Positions 43,164 to 55,193 of a DNA stretch of 64,000 bases are shown here, one piece after another. This DNA is from Dryomyza anilis (Eukaryota > Arthropoda > Insecta > Diptera > Dryomyzidae): NCBI GenBank assembly GCA_951804985.1, contig OX638132.1, positions 43,872,791 through 43,936,790 on the forward strand, in the 5' to 3' direction. The number at the start of each line of letters is the position of its first letter. Position 1 is the stretch's first letter. The position numbers were made by a program, and so were the translations under genes. A model generated the notes under the pieces. That model saw nothing but the letters and a program-made list of their open reading frames with translations. It was not told the origin of the DNA and ran no database searches.

Positions 43164-44363
43164 TTATTTTAAATATTGATTAAAATTTACGTTATTTTGG
43201 ACATGATCCTGGCTTTCTTCATGTCGGGGTTCATTTGCAAATGGATTCATAGAGCGCTTGCGTTTTTTACGACAGTCACGTGCCATATGCCCATATGTAT
43301 CACAGTTGTAGCATTTACCTTTAAATTGGGTGTCTCGGTTGGCAGCAGTGTAATCTGGTTTAGCTCCACTTTTTAACGCTGGGCAAATTACCTGAAGTAG
43401 GTCTTCGTTCTCCACATCTAGTTTACGGACCTTTGGCGCTGGGCGGCACAACGTAGTTGCTGTCTCCTGTGTTAGCGCTGTGGTTACAGTTTCCGTAATC
43501 ACGTATGCCGTCAACAAAGGCTTCGATCTTGCACTTTTCTATGAAATCACTCGTTGAATTTGCATACGACAAATGCGCAAGCCTCTCGACGTCCGCTGCA
43601 TACGCCTGCAATGTTTCACCATTTCTTTGCATTCGGCACTTTAGTTCCATTCTGTAGATTTGCTTCATGTGATCACTGCCATATTTTCTCTGCAGTGCAG
43701 CCATAACCGCTAAATAACTCTTTCTATCACTTTCTGGAACAGTCTGCAATACTTTGGCTGCGCCTCCTTTAAGCGCCACGATAAGTGCGGCTACGCTGTC
43801 CTCATTATTCCATCGATTACTTACAGCCGTGGTCTCAAATTGCAGCTTGAAAATGTTGAACGCTGTGGTTCCATCGTAAATCGGCGATTTTAGCCTCGTA
43901 CCAGTAACAACATGCTGTGTAGGTCCACTTGTCTGTAGTAAACTGACATCTTCTTGTATTTTCTGTAGCTTTTTGTCGAAAAAATTTTCCAACTTTTCAA
44001 ATTTGTCATCAATGTCCACTACAATGTCATTTACATGTGCCTCAAGTTCGTTTACTTTGCCATGGAGTGTATTATAAACTTCTAGAAGCTGCTTCGAATG
44101 TTCTTGAAGCTGTTCGGTATTTTTTTGAAGTTTCTGTTCTATTCTGGTCGAATTTTCTTGGAGCTGTTTTGAATTTTCTAGAAGTTTCTGTTCCATTCTG
44201 GTCGAATTTTCTTGGAGCTGTTTTGAATTTTCTAGAAGTTTCTGTTCCATTTTGTTGGAATTTTCTACAAGTTTCTGTCCCATTTTGTTGGCATTTTCTA
44301 CAAGTTTCTGTTCCATTTTGTTGGCATTTTCTTGAAATTGTTTTGAATTTTCTAGAAATGGAA
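43164..44363 (-). pseudogene. gag: Gypsy gag, unit 3, split by a 44-bp deletion
   Basis: Around 43498 the sequence TTCCGTAA is joined directly to TCACGTATGCC; the 44 bp present in every other unit (from ATGTCACTTTCGG to the GTTTCCGGA word) are missing. Since 44 is not a multiple of three, the gag frame splits into a 319-aa N-terminal frame (coiled coil, capsid-like) and a 117-aa C-terminal frame with the CCHC knuckle. Confidence 0.9.
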
Positions 44364-45460
44364 TTTGGAATTTCCTTTGCAATTTTTAATGAAGTCTCGA
44401 ACTTCATTCTTAAATTGTCGTACATTTGTCGGACTAATACAAAACATATAAAAACTTGAAGTAACTCATCTGAAGCTATCTTTGTAGCATTGAGCGCTTG
44501 CAAACTTTCTTGGATTGTGTCCTGAAACTGTTTAACACTATTGGAACTTTCATTTACCAATGGTGCATCCACAAGGTTTTTAAAATAAATGGAAGTTACA
44601 GCTCTTTTATTTGTATATTTTGCATCAAGTAGCTTCCATGCAATTGGATAGTTTTCTTCAGTCGATGGAAGATTTAAAATTGTATTCGCTGCTGCACCTT
44701 TTAGCTTCGATTTCAAAATACACATCTTTTGGGTATTTGAAATTTCTCTGCTGTCTATTAATTGAAGGTACTGTTCTTTGAACGGATTCCACTAAGTGTA
44801 ATCACCGTCAAACATTGGTATCTCAATTGCAGGAATTCTATAAACCTGGTTTTCTACCGACTGAAGTTTAACTTTCAGTTTTTTAGATATGGCATGAAAC
44901 TTAGCTTTCAACGAATAAAATGATTCCGTTAGTTGATCATCGTTGAAAATATGAATATAGTTCATGAATGAATTTTCAGTTAAACGTTTAGCTTCTTTAA
45001 AACTATCAAAACTATATACTCCAACTTTGAAAGTTTCCAAAGTGTCGGTAAATTCCGATAATGCATATTGGAATTTCCTAAGAACGCATTGATTTTTATG
45101 AACTGTTATCATTTTTTCTATTGGCGTTCTATTTTCTGTGACCTCCGCTACTGAGGCTCCCATAGAATTAGCTATTTCTAAATCTACTTTATCTTTAATG
45201 CAATGTTTTACAAGATACTATATGCATACGTACATGATTTGCATATTTTTTCTCATAATATGCATTCTTCTTTAATGTGTGAGAAGGGTTTTCAACTTCT
45301 CATCATTTTCCTCGAAATTCTTCCGAAGATTTTCCAGTGCGTTCTTCCACCTCTGGAGTTGTTCCCGCGTTACGTTATTTTGCGCTGTCATCTCATTGTA
45401 CAAGATCACTATTTCTTTTCCAATAGTGTCTTGTTTTGCAATGATTGAGGTGGGATCCAT
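44364..45460 (-). pseudogene. gag: BEL gag 5' part, unit 4
   Basis: Broken as in units 2 and 3, with the DYT-stop. Private to this copy and the next (51.9-53.3 kb) are AEVTEN and AAGGTACTG in place of AEDTEN and AACGTACTG. It has GAAANTILN as in the original BEL. Confidence 0.85.
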
Positions 45461-45689
45461 TTTTTAATATATTTTTTATTTTTATATATCACTAATTCCA
45501 CCTTTTTATTTATATACGTATATGTATATTTTTATAATTTATTTATTTTTTTTTCACAATAAATAATTATTATATTTAATATAAATAATGAATTTTTACA
45601 ATTATTTTTTTTTTTTTTTTTTTGTTATTGAGTCTCTTACCACTGGTGGGGGAAAACTCAATATTCAAAATAATGTAAATTAAATTAAT

Positions 45690-45724
<35 letters not shown>

Positions 45725-45775
45725 TATAAATATTTTTCACTTTTAAGTCACGCGAACTTAACACAGGGGTCACCA

Positions 45776-46019
45776 TGACAATACTTCTACCGTTCGACAA
45801 CACGACACAACGGCGGTTTCGAACGAACTTTCTTTATTAAAATAATATCATTTATATTTATACCTTAAATAATTCTTAAACTAAAATATCCTAATACATA
45901 AACCCCTGCGATGCACATGCATGCACTTCAAACAATTCACACACGTGGTCTGGAAAAGGACCAACCCGAGTTCCACATAACATAAACATATGTCAAGGGT
46001 TTATCCTTAAACTTATCTT
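45776..46019 (-). repeat. BEL LTR, truncated, unit 4 (244 bp)
   Basis: The same end point as other copies. A long T-run of about 20 near 45606-45623 in the leader is shared with unit 5. Confidence 0.85.
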
Positions 46020-46788
46020 CCCATATTATCAATCCCATATTCGTAACAATGAGAATATGTTAATTGGAGAAATTTTTTATTTTTTATTTTGTAAAACCAA
46101 TTAAAATATTTGTCGAATAGAAATTAAATTTTGTTGTTTTAATTAAATAATTAATCAAAAATTTAAAAATTAAAATCTTTTATTTAAATTTATATACCGA
46201 ATTTAACGTATCTATATAAAAATAATATACATTATGTATTTATTTTGTTTAGTTTTTGTAAGTAAAATAGGAATGTTAAAACTAAATTGTCATATTTTTA
46301 TTTCAGTGTTACAAATAATTGTTGCACAAATGTAATTATCATTGGTTTTTAAAAGGTGGTATTTTTTAAAATGATAAAAACAAATAGAGTTTGCCACATA
46401 TAAATCACTTCATCATAGCAACCAATTTACTTCCTTTAACTATTTATTTAGAACAATGAGTGGCACGCGTTAGAAGAAAATAATGTTAGACGAACGACGC
46501 ACAAACACAAAACAAAATGAAATCGAGAAGAAAAAAAGAGAACACAACAGAGTTGCGTTTAAAAAAAATGAATAAATCAAAAGTAACAAATAAAAATAGT
46601 AAATACTATTTATGATTTAGTTGTATTGAAATAATATTAAATTTATTCATATTAATATTTTAATTAAAAAAATGTGTAAATACAATTAATTAGTAAATAC
46701 ACTCATATTTGTAATTGGAATTCGATTTTGTATCCTATTAATATCAATTGTTATATACACGTACAATACTTTTTTCTGTCAAGCATAT
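46020..46788. other. 769-bp spacer, copy 4
   Basis: Near-identical to other copies; has GATTTAGTTG as in copies 1, 5 and 6. Confidence 0.8.
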
Positions 46789-47330
46789 TGTTACGAAAAT
46801 TCAGTCTACGGAAAACTGTTCTACGAGTTCGTATCGCTGGATTGTGTACAAAATAAAAACGCACTTATATTTGGTTTTAACTAGTATTATTTCCACAAGT
46901 ATTAATTAACTTTATTAATTTAAATAACAACTTAAAGAATAATCACTTATATCAACTGCTGAATTACTACAATTTATCTTTACAATGTTCACTCACGAGA
47001 CGCACTAGTTCACTATTGAATCACAACTGAAGTACAGTGCCTCAGATGCGCCGCCTTACTGCATGCATCAGTTCGACACGTTTCGACAAGCCTCGACTTG
47101 TTTCGAGAACCTTCTACTCGTTTCGTGAATGACGCATGCTATTGGCATCTCATTCGCACTCATGTGTTTTAATGCGCTGATCTTCCATCTCTTTCTCGCA
47201 CACTGCCTCAGTGCGCTGAATGATCTTCCGTCTCTTTCTAACACATTGCTTAGTGCGCTGAATTGTCTTGCGTCTCATTTATTATTGTTGATTGCTTGCA
47301 CAGTGGAGCAAATTACATCTTTTCGTAACA
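46789..47330 (-). repeat. Gypsy LTR, unit 4 (542 bp)
   Basis: A full LTR with TGTTACGAAA and TTTCGTAACA ends, followed by the PPT complement at 47331. The same length as copies 1, 5 and 6. Confidence 0.9.
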
Positions 47331-47367
47331 CTGCCCTCCACCTAAATCTGTTCGTCCCGAACAGATG

Positions 47368-48585
47368 TTAATCCTCTCTCTCTCTATACGGCGCCAACCT
47401 TTCTAAATGTACCACTTTAAATTTTCTTCTAACGCCTGCAGTATTCTGAATCCGATACACGACATCGTTAATTCTTTTAAATATCTTGTATGGTCCTTCG
47501 CAGTGTGTTTGTAGCTTAGGGGATAGGCCTTTCTTCCTTTGTGGGTTATAGAGCAAAACAAGTTGTCCTTCCGTAAATCTCTCTGAGTTTGTGCGCAAGT
47601 CGTATCTGGCCTTCATCTTATCACTCGCAAATTGTGTACGCTGTCTTACAAACTGATGCACTTCGTTCATTTCTTCACTTTTTCTGGAAACATAATTGTG
47701 TATAGGAATTTCAACTGAAGGACTCGCTCCAAACTTTAAATCCGCAGGTAATCTTAAGTCTGTTCCAAAAACAATTTTAGATGCTGAAGCTACTGTGGTA
47801 TCATGAACCGCCGTTCGATAAGCCATGAGGAATAATGGTATGTGTGTATCGCAATCTTTTTGATTTTTATCAACCACTTTTCTGAGATACTCTTCCAAGG
47901 TCCGATTGAATCTCTCTACCATGCCATCAGATTGCGGGTGCAATGGCGTTGTTCGTGTTTTGTGTATGTTGAGGACTTTGCATACTTCTTTAAATACAGC
48001 AGACTCAAAATTTCTTCCTTGATCTGAATGCAATTCCAACGGTACTCCAAAACGGCTTACCCAGTTGTTAACTAACGCATCCGCAACTGTTGTGGCTTCT
48101 TGATTTGGCATGGGATACACTTCAGGCCACTTGCTGAAGTAGTCAATGACGACAAGCACATACTTATTACCCGCATCACTGATTGGAAATGGTCCGGCGA
48201 CATCCATGGCGATACGTTCGAATGGTGCTCCCACGTTGTACTGATGCATCCTGCCGCGACTTCTGACTGTTAGTCCTTTTGCTGGTACACATTGCGGACA
48301 ACTGCGGATCCAATGGGCGACTGAATCTTGGCATCCAACCCAATAAAAACGTTTCTTTACCTTCTCGACCGTTTTATTTATGCCCAAGTGTCCTCCACTT
48401 GATCCACCATGGTATTCCGCTAATATCTCTTTTGTTTTTGACTTAGGAACAACAATCAAACTTCGTGCGGACATGACATCTTCACTTTCCCATACACGAT
48501 ATAGGCAACCGTCTTGTAGCTTTAAGCTCTGCCACTGTGCCCAGTACGCCTTAGTTATTGGGCTGTCGGAAGCTATCTCTTGCAT
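47368..48585 (-). CDS. pol: Gypsy integrase, unit 4 (405 aa)
   Basis: The most complete integrase form here: zinc finger H59, H66, C96, C99; catalytic D128, D188 and E224 (35 residues between the last two); GPYK module and the RIQNTAGVRRKFKVVHLERL tail that unit 1 lacks. It starts at a Met after a frame break, so in nature it would need to be made as part of a polyprotein that this copy cannot encode. Confidence 0.85.
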   Translation of the reverse strand: MQEIASDSPITKAYWAQWQSLKLQDGCLYRVWESEDVMSARSLIVVPKSKTKEILAEYHGGSSGGHLGINKTVEKVKKRFYWVGCQDSVAHWIRSCPQCVPAKGLTVRSRGRMHQYNVGAPFERIAMDVAGPFPISDAGNKYVLVVIDYFSKWPEVYPMPNQEATTVADALVNNWVSRFGVPLELHSDQGRNFESAVFKEVCKVLNIHKTRTTPLHPQSDGMVERFNRTLEEYLRKVVDKNQKDCDTHIPLFLMAYRTAVHDTTVASASKIVFGTDLRLPADLKFGASPSVEIPIHNYVSRKSEEMNEVHQFVRQRTQFASDKMKARYDLRTNSERFTEGQLVLLYNPQRKKGLSPKLQTHCEGPYKIFKRINDVVYRIQNTAGVRRKFKVVHLERLAPYRERED

Positions 48586-48613
48586 GATGGTTTTCTTTGC
48601 TGTTCCTTGAACA

Positions 48614-48841
48614 TCATGATTTTTGTGAGGTCGGGATCACTCTTTTGATCAATTTGAATTTGTTCCGAAGTCCATTTTTCATCGGGCAAAACATTGGCAA
48701 ACGAATGTCAATTATGTTTTCTTTTCCTTCCGCTCTTGAACAATGTCTGCATTCTAGTTTACATGGGCGTCGTGACAGAGCATCTGCATTTCCATGGTTT
48801 CCTCCTTTACGATGTTCGATTGAGAAATCGTAGCTCTGCAA
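48614..48841 (-). pseudogene. pol: Gypsy pol linker after RNase H, unit 4 (75 aa)
   Basis: The same DFSIEHRKGGNHGNADALSRR segment and the same frame breaks on both sides as unit 1. Confidence 0.85.
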
Positions 48842-50267
48842 TCGCTCTATCCAACGCGCAATTTGGCCTTCCGGATCTTTGAACTGAAGTGCTGCGTAGT
48901 GCTGCGTGATCGGTTCTCAAGTGAAACTGTTGTCCGTACAGGTATTTGTGGAACATTTTCACACTTTCGATTACAGCAAGAAGCTCCCTCCTGGTGACAC
49001 AGTAATTTCGCTCGGGTTTGGACAAGGTTTTACTGTAGTATGCGATCACTTTTTCTTGTCCATTGATCACTTGAGAGAGAACTCCGCCGATTCCGTATCC
49101 ACTCGCATCCGTATCAAGTATAAATTACTCACCTGGAATTGGATACGCAAGAATTGGTGCCGAGCACAGCAGATCTTTTAATTTCAAAAACGCCCTTTCT
49201 TGATCATCGCCCCATTGAAATGCGCGGTTCTTTCTTGTCAACTCGTGAAGACTGCTAGCAACATTGGCAAAACCTGGAACAAATCGCCTGTAGTATGTAC
49301 ATAGCCCCAAGAAACTTCGTAGGTCATGTAGGTTTTGCGGTCTGGGCCACTCCTTCACTGCAACTATTTTATCTTCATCGGTATGCACTCCTTCCGTGGT
49401 AACTCGAGGGCCCAGATACTTGACTTCTTTCTTGAAAAGTGAGCATTTCTTTGTGCTAAGTTGTAGACCCGCATTTTTCAATCGAAGGAATACTTCTTTT
49501 AGATTTCTTAGATGTTCGTTGAAATCCTTGCCCATAACAATTATGTCATCAAGGTATACTAGGCATGTTTTCCAGTGTAAACCTTTTAATACGTGCTCCA
49601 TTAACCGCTCGAATGTTGCTGGGGCATTGCATAGTCCAAACGGCATTACCAAAAATTGCCATAGTCCATCTCCCGTACTGAATGCAGTCTTCTCTCGATC
49701 TTTCTTATCGATTTCTACTTGCCAGTAACCGCTTTGCAAGTCCAACGTGGAAAACCACATAGCATTGGATAGTGTATCCAATGTGTCATCGATTCTTGGC
49801 AATGGATAACTATCTTTCTTTGTGACATCATCAAGTTTTCGGTAATCAACGCAAAACCGAGTGCTACCGTCCTTCTTTTTCACCAATACTACTGGTGAAC
49901 TCCATGGGCTCTCAGATGGTTCCACCACGCCATTTGCGTGCATTTCTTCAACCAAATGTGATACTTCGTCTCTTTTCGCAAGTGGTACCCTTCTTGGTGC
50001 TTGACGAATTGGGTTAGAATCACCAGTGTCTATTCGATGTTTTACAATGGCAGTTCTGCCATCCTTTTGGCCCTTTTCAGCAAATATACACCGATATTTG
50101 TCAATTAGCTGTTGCACTTGACTCTTTTCATTGGCAGTCAAATCCTTCGTCCACTCATTTATAAACTTGTGAGTAGATTGTTTTTCTATTTGCGATGTGC
50201 CGTAGTCCCTTGATGGATTTGACTCACAATTTATAATCGCTGATGCCTCTTGACACTGGCCTATCAC
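48807..50267 (-). pseudogene. pol: Gypsy RT and RNase H, unit 4, with nonsense change
   Basis: The RT frame (49125-50267, 380 aa) holds the SGYWQV, MPFGLCNAPATF and YLDD motifs but stops after PIPGE: the Lys codon AAA of unit 1 is TAA here. The remaining RNase H continues in the same frame from a later Met (48807-49070, starting MINGQEK). An extra Arg in QAPRRVP comes from a 3-bp insertion near 49993. Confidence 0.9.
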
Positions 50268-50498
50268 TGTTCCTTTTTTAATTAATTTGGACGAGTTTTC
50301 ATTGTTGAGAACTCTTATTGGAACAACTTTGTCGCTTCTACTAATGTTCTTCCTACAACAATATTACTTCTGCTTAATTGCTCATCATTCGCTTCTATAA
50401 CCCACAACTTGCTTATCCCACAATCTCCATTTAATTTCGCCCAAACAATTGCTTCTGAATTAGGTGGTATTTTTCTATTTTTATGAGCAATAACTTGT

Positions 50499-50828
50499 TT
50501 AATTTCTGATCACAATCTGATCACAATCAATGTTTAGTTGGATCTCCGTGTTGGCATAACTCAAAATTTTTCTTGTTAAATCTAGTGTGAAACCGTTTCT
50601 TATCATGAAGTCCATGCCAAGTATTATTTCGTCTACTATTTCCGCCACTATAAAATCATTCCTAACTGTCGTAGTGCCAATAGTGATTTCCTTGGTAATT
50701 TTTCCTCTGATTGGAGCCCCTTCACCTGTCCCTGTTTGCAATCTTATTCCGAAAAGCGGCTCTATATCGTCCCTAACAAGGTTACTTCTTATAATTGAGT
50801 GTGAAGCTCCTGTATCCAACGTTACCAT
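50499..50828 (-). pseudogene. pol: Gypsy protease, unit 4
   Basis: DTGA and ILGMDF are intact; the H-to-N change in VRNDF is shared only with unit 5. Confidence 0.85.
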
Positions 50829-50953
50829 ATATGCTGTACAATCAATAAGTCCTTCGACAGTTAAACTATTTGGCTTTCGAGCAATTTGTGAAATGGAGAT
50901 TCTGTGGCAATCGGTTATGGGAGTCAGATCGTGCCCCGCAGAACTGACTCGTA

Positions 50954-52197
50954 TTATTTTAAATATTGATTAAAATTTACGTTATTTTGGACATGATCCT
51001 GGCTTTCTTCATGTCGGGGTTCATTTGCAAATGGATTCATAGAGCGCTTGCGTTTTTTACGACAGTCACGTGCCATATGCCCATATGTATCACAGTTGTA
51101 GCATTTACCTTTAAATTGGGTGTCTCGGTTGGCAGCAGTGTAATCTGGTTTAGCTCCACTTTTTAACGCTGGGCAAATTACCTGAAGTAGGTCTTCGTTC
51201 TCCACATCTAGTTTACGGACCTTTGGCGCTGGGCGGCACAACGTAGTTGCTGTCTCCTGTGTTAGCGCTGTGGTTACAGTTTCCGTAAATGTCACTTTCG
51301 GCATTGTCACTGTGGCACGTCTTGTTTCCGGATCACGTATGCCGTCAACAAAGGCTTCGATCTTGCACTTTTCTATGAAATCACTCGTTGAATTTGCATA
51401 CGACAAATGCGCAAGCCTCTCGACGTCCGCTGCATACGCCTGCAATGTTTCACCATTTCTTTGCATTCGGCACTTTAGTTCCATTCTGTAGATTTGCTTC
51501 ATGTGATCACTGCCATATTTTCTCTGCAGTGCAGCCATAACCGCTAAATAACTCTTTCTATCACTTTCTGGAACAGTCTGCAATACTTTGGCTGCGCCTC
51601 CTTTAAGCGCCACGATAAGTGCGGCTACGCTGTCCTCATTATTCCATCGATTACTTACAGCCGTGGTCTCAAATTGCAGCTTGAAAATGTTGAACGCTGT
51701 GGTTCCATCGTAAATCGGCGATTTTAGCCTCGTACCAGTAACAACATGCTGTGTAGGTCCACTTGTCTGTAGTAAACTGACATCTTCTTGTATTTTCTGT
51801 AGCTTTTTGTCGAAAAAATTTTCCAACTTTTCAAATTTGTCATCAATGTCCACTACAATGTCATTTACATGTGCCTCAAGTTCGTTTACTTTGCCATGGA
51901 GTGTATTATAAACTTCTAGAAGCTGCTTCGAATGTTCTTGAAGCTGTTCGGTATTTTTTTGAAGTTTCTGTTCTATTCTGGTCGAATTTTCTTGGAGCTG
52001 TTTTGAATTTTCTAGAAGTTTCTGTTCCATTCTGGTCGAATTTTCTTGGAGCTGTTTTGAATTTTCTAGAAGTTTCTGTTCCATTTTGTTGGAATTTTCT
52101 ACAAGTTTCTGTCCCATTTTGTTGGCATTTTCTACAAGTTTCTGTTCCATTTTGTTGGCATTTTCTTGAAATTGTTTTGAATTTTCTAGAAATGGAA
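50954..52197 (-). CDS. gag: Gypsy gag, unit 4
   Basis: Open throughout (420 codons counting BEL-derived start codons to 52216), with coiled coil, capsid-like region and CCHC knuckle identical in translation to unit 1. Confidence 0.85.
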
Positions 52198-53294
52198 TTT
52201 GGAATTTCCTTTGCAATTTTTAATGAAGTCTCGAACTTCATTCTTAAATTGTCGTACATTTGTCGGACTAATACAAAACATATAAAAACTTGAAGTAACT
52301 CATCTGAAGCTATCTTTGTAGCATTGAGCGCTTGCAAACTTTCTTGGATTGTGTCCTGAAACTGTTTAACACTATTGGAACTTTCATTTACCAATGGTGC
52401 ATCCACAAGGTTTTTAAAATAAATGGAAGTTACAGCTCTTTTATTTGTATATTTTGCATCAAGTAGCTTCCATGCAATTGGATAGTTTTCTTCAGTCGAT
52501 GGAAGATTTAAAATTGTATTCGCTGCTGCACCTTTTAGCTTCGATTTCAAAATACACATCTTTTGGGTATTTGAAATTTCTCTGCTGTCTATTAATTGAA
52601 GGTACTGTTCTTTGAACGGATTCCACTAAGTGTAATCACCGTCAAACATTGGTATCTCAATTGCAGGAATTCTATAAACCTGGTTTTCTACCGACTGAAG
52701 TTTAACTTTCAGTTTTTTAGATATGGCATGAAACTTAGCTTTCAACGAATAAAATGATTCCGTTAGTTGATCATCGTTGAAAATATGAATATAGTTCATG
52801 AATGAATTTTCAGTTAAACGTTTAGCTTCTTTAAAACTATCAAAACTATATACTCCAACTTTGAAAGTTTCCAAAGTGTCGGTAAATTCCGATAATGCAT
52901 ATTGGAATTTCCTAAGAACGCATTGATTTTTATGAACTGTTATCATTTTTTCTATTGGCGTTCTATTTTCTGTGACCTCCGCTACTGAGGCTCCCATAGA
53001 ATTAGCTATTTCTAAATCTACTTTATCTTTAATGCAATGTTTTACAAGATACTATATGCATACGTACATGATTTGCATATTTTTTCTCATAATATGCATT
53101 CTTCTTTAATGTGTGAGAAGGGTTTTCAACTTCTCATCATTTTCCTCGAAATTCTTCCGAAGATTTTCCAGTGCGTTCTTCCACCTCTGGAGTTGTTCCC
53201 GCGTTACGTTATTTTGCGCTGTCATCTCATTGTACAAGATCACTATTTCTTTTCCAATAGTGTCTTGTTTTGCAATGATTGAGGTGGGATCCAT
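52198..53294 (-). pseudogene. gag: BEL gag 5' part, unit 5
   Basis: Broken as in the other units; shares AEVTEN and AAGGTACTG with the unit 4 segment. Confidence 0.85.
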
Positions 53295-53601
53295 TTTTTA
53301 ATATATTTTTTATTTTTATATATCACTAATTCCACCTTTTTATTTATATACGTATATGTATATTTTTATAATTTATTTATTTTTTTTTCACAATAAATAA
53401 TTATTATATTTAATATAAATAATGAATTTTTACAATTATTTTTTTTTTTTTTTTTTTGTTATTGAGTCTCTTACCACTGGTGGGGGAAAACTCAATATTC
53501 AAAATAATGTAAATTAAATTAATTTATTTATTTATTTATTTATTTATTTATATAAATATTTTTCACTTTTAAGTCACGCGAACTTAACACAGGGGTCACC
53601 A

Positions 53602-53845
53602 TGACAATACTTCTACCGTTCGACAACACGACACAACGGCGGTTTCGAACGAACTTTCTTTATTAAAATAATATCATTTATATTTATACCTTAAATAATT
53701 CTTAAACTAAAATATCCTAATACATAAACCCCTGCGATGCACATGCATGCACTTCAAACAATTCACACACGTGGTCTGGAAAAGGACCAACCCGAGTTCC
53801 ACATAACATAAACATATGTCAAGGGTTTATCCTTAAACTTATCTT
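53602..53845 (-). repeat. BEL LTR, truncated, unit 5 (244 bp)
   Basis: Same truncated copy and same junction to the spacer. Confidence 0.85.
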
Positions 53846-54614
53846 CCCATATTATCAATCCCATATTCGTAACAATGAGAATATGTTAATTGGAGAAATT
53901 TTTTATTTTTTATTTTGTAAAACCAATTAAAATATTTGTCGAATAGAAATTAAATTTTGTTGTTTTAATTAAATAATTAATCAAAAATTTAAAAATTAAA
54001 ATCTTTTATTTAAATTTATATACCGAATTTAACGTATCTATATAAAAATAATATACATTATGTATTTATTTTGTTTAGTTTTTGTAAGTAAAATAGGAAT
54101 GTTAAAACTAAATTGTCATATTTTTATTTCAGTGTTACAAATAATTGTTGCACAAATGTAATTATCATTGGTTTTTAAAAGGTGGTATTTTTTAAAATGA
54201 TAAAAACAAATAGAGTTTGCCACATATAAATCACTTCATCATAGCAACCAATTTACTTCCTTTAACTATTTATTTAGAACAATGAGTGGCACGCGTTAGA
54301 AGAAAATAATGTTAGACGAACGACGCACAAACACAAAACAAAATGAAATCGAGAAGAAAAAAAGAGAACACAACAGAGTTGCGTTTAAAAAAAATGAATA
54401 AATCAAAAGTAACAAATAAAAATAGTAAATACTATTTATGATTTAGTTGTATTGAAATAATATTAAATTTATTCATATTAATATTTTAATTAAAAAAATG
54501 TGTAAATACAATTAATTAGTAAATACACTCATATTTGTAATTGGAATTCGATTTTGTATCCTATTAATATCAATTGTTATATACACGTACAATACTTTTT
54601 TCTGTCAAGCATAT
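53846..54614. other. 769-bp spacer, copy 5
   Basis: Near-identical to the other copies, same length. Confidence 0.8.
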
Positions 54615-55156
54615 TGTTACGAAAATTCAGTCTACGGAAAACTGTTCTACGAGTTCGTATCGCTGGATTGTGTACAAAATAAAAACGCACTTATATTTGG
54701 TTTTAACTAGTATTATTTCCACAAGTATTAATTAACTTTATTAATTTAAATAACAACTTAAAGAATAATCACTTATATCAACTGCTGAATTACTACAATT
54801 TATCTTTACAATGTTCACTCACGAGACGCACTAGTTCACTATTGAATCACAACTGAAGTACAGTGCCTCAGATGCGCCGCCTTACTGCATGCATCAGTTC
54901 GACACGTTTCGACAAGCCTCGACTTGTTTCGAGAACCTTCTACTCGTTTCGTGAATGACGCATGCTATTGGCATCTCATTCGCACTCATGTGTTTTAATG
55001 CGCTGATCTTCCATCTCTTTCTCGCACACTGCCTCAGTGCGCTGAATGATCTTCCGTCTCTTTCTAACACATTGCTTAGTGCGCTGAATTGTCTTGCGTC
55101 TCATTTATTATTGTTGATTGCTTGCACAGTGGAGCAAATTACATCTTTTCGTAACA
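54615..55156 (-). repeat. Gypsy LTR, unit 5 (542 bp)
   Basis: Full LTR with PPT complement immediately to its right. Confidence 0.9.
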
Positions 55157-55193
55157 CTGCCCTCCACCTAAATCTGTTCGTCCCGAACAGATG

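Larger units (their letters stand above)
38377..44363 (-). mobile_element. Array unit 3 (5987 bp, integrase-deleted, gag-deleted)
   Basis: It carries the same CGCT-join deletion as unit 2 plus a private 44-bp deletion in gypsy gag. Its gypsy part ends at the BEL join at 44363/44364. In knuckle-region DNA it shares the CATATGCCC variant with units 4 and 5, whereas units 1 and 2 have CATGTGCCC. Confidence 0.9.
44364..52197 (-). mobile_element. Array unit 4 (7834 bp, full length)
   Basis: It contains all components including full LTR, PPT and 405-aa integrase. It shares with unit 5 a nonsense change in RNase H, a 3-bp insertion in RT (QAPRRVP), and the VRNDF protease variant. Its BEL gag has the AEVTEN variant and GAAANTILN. 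Confidence 0.9.
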
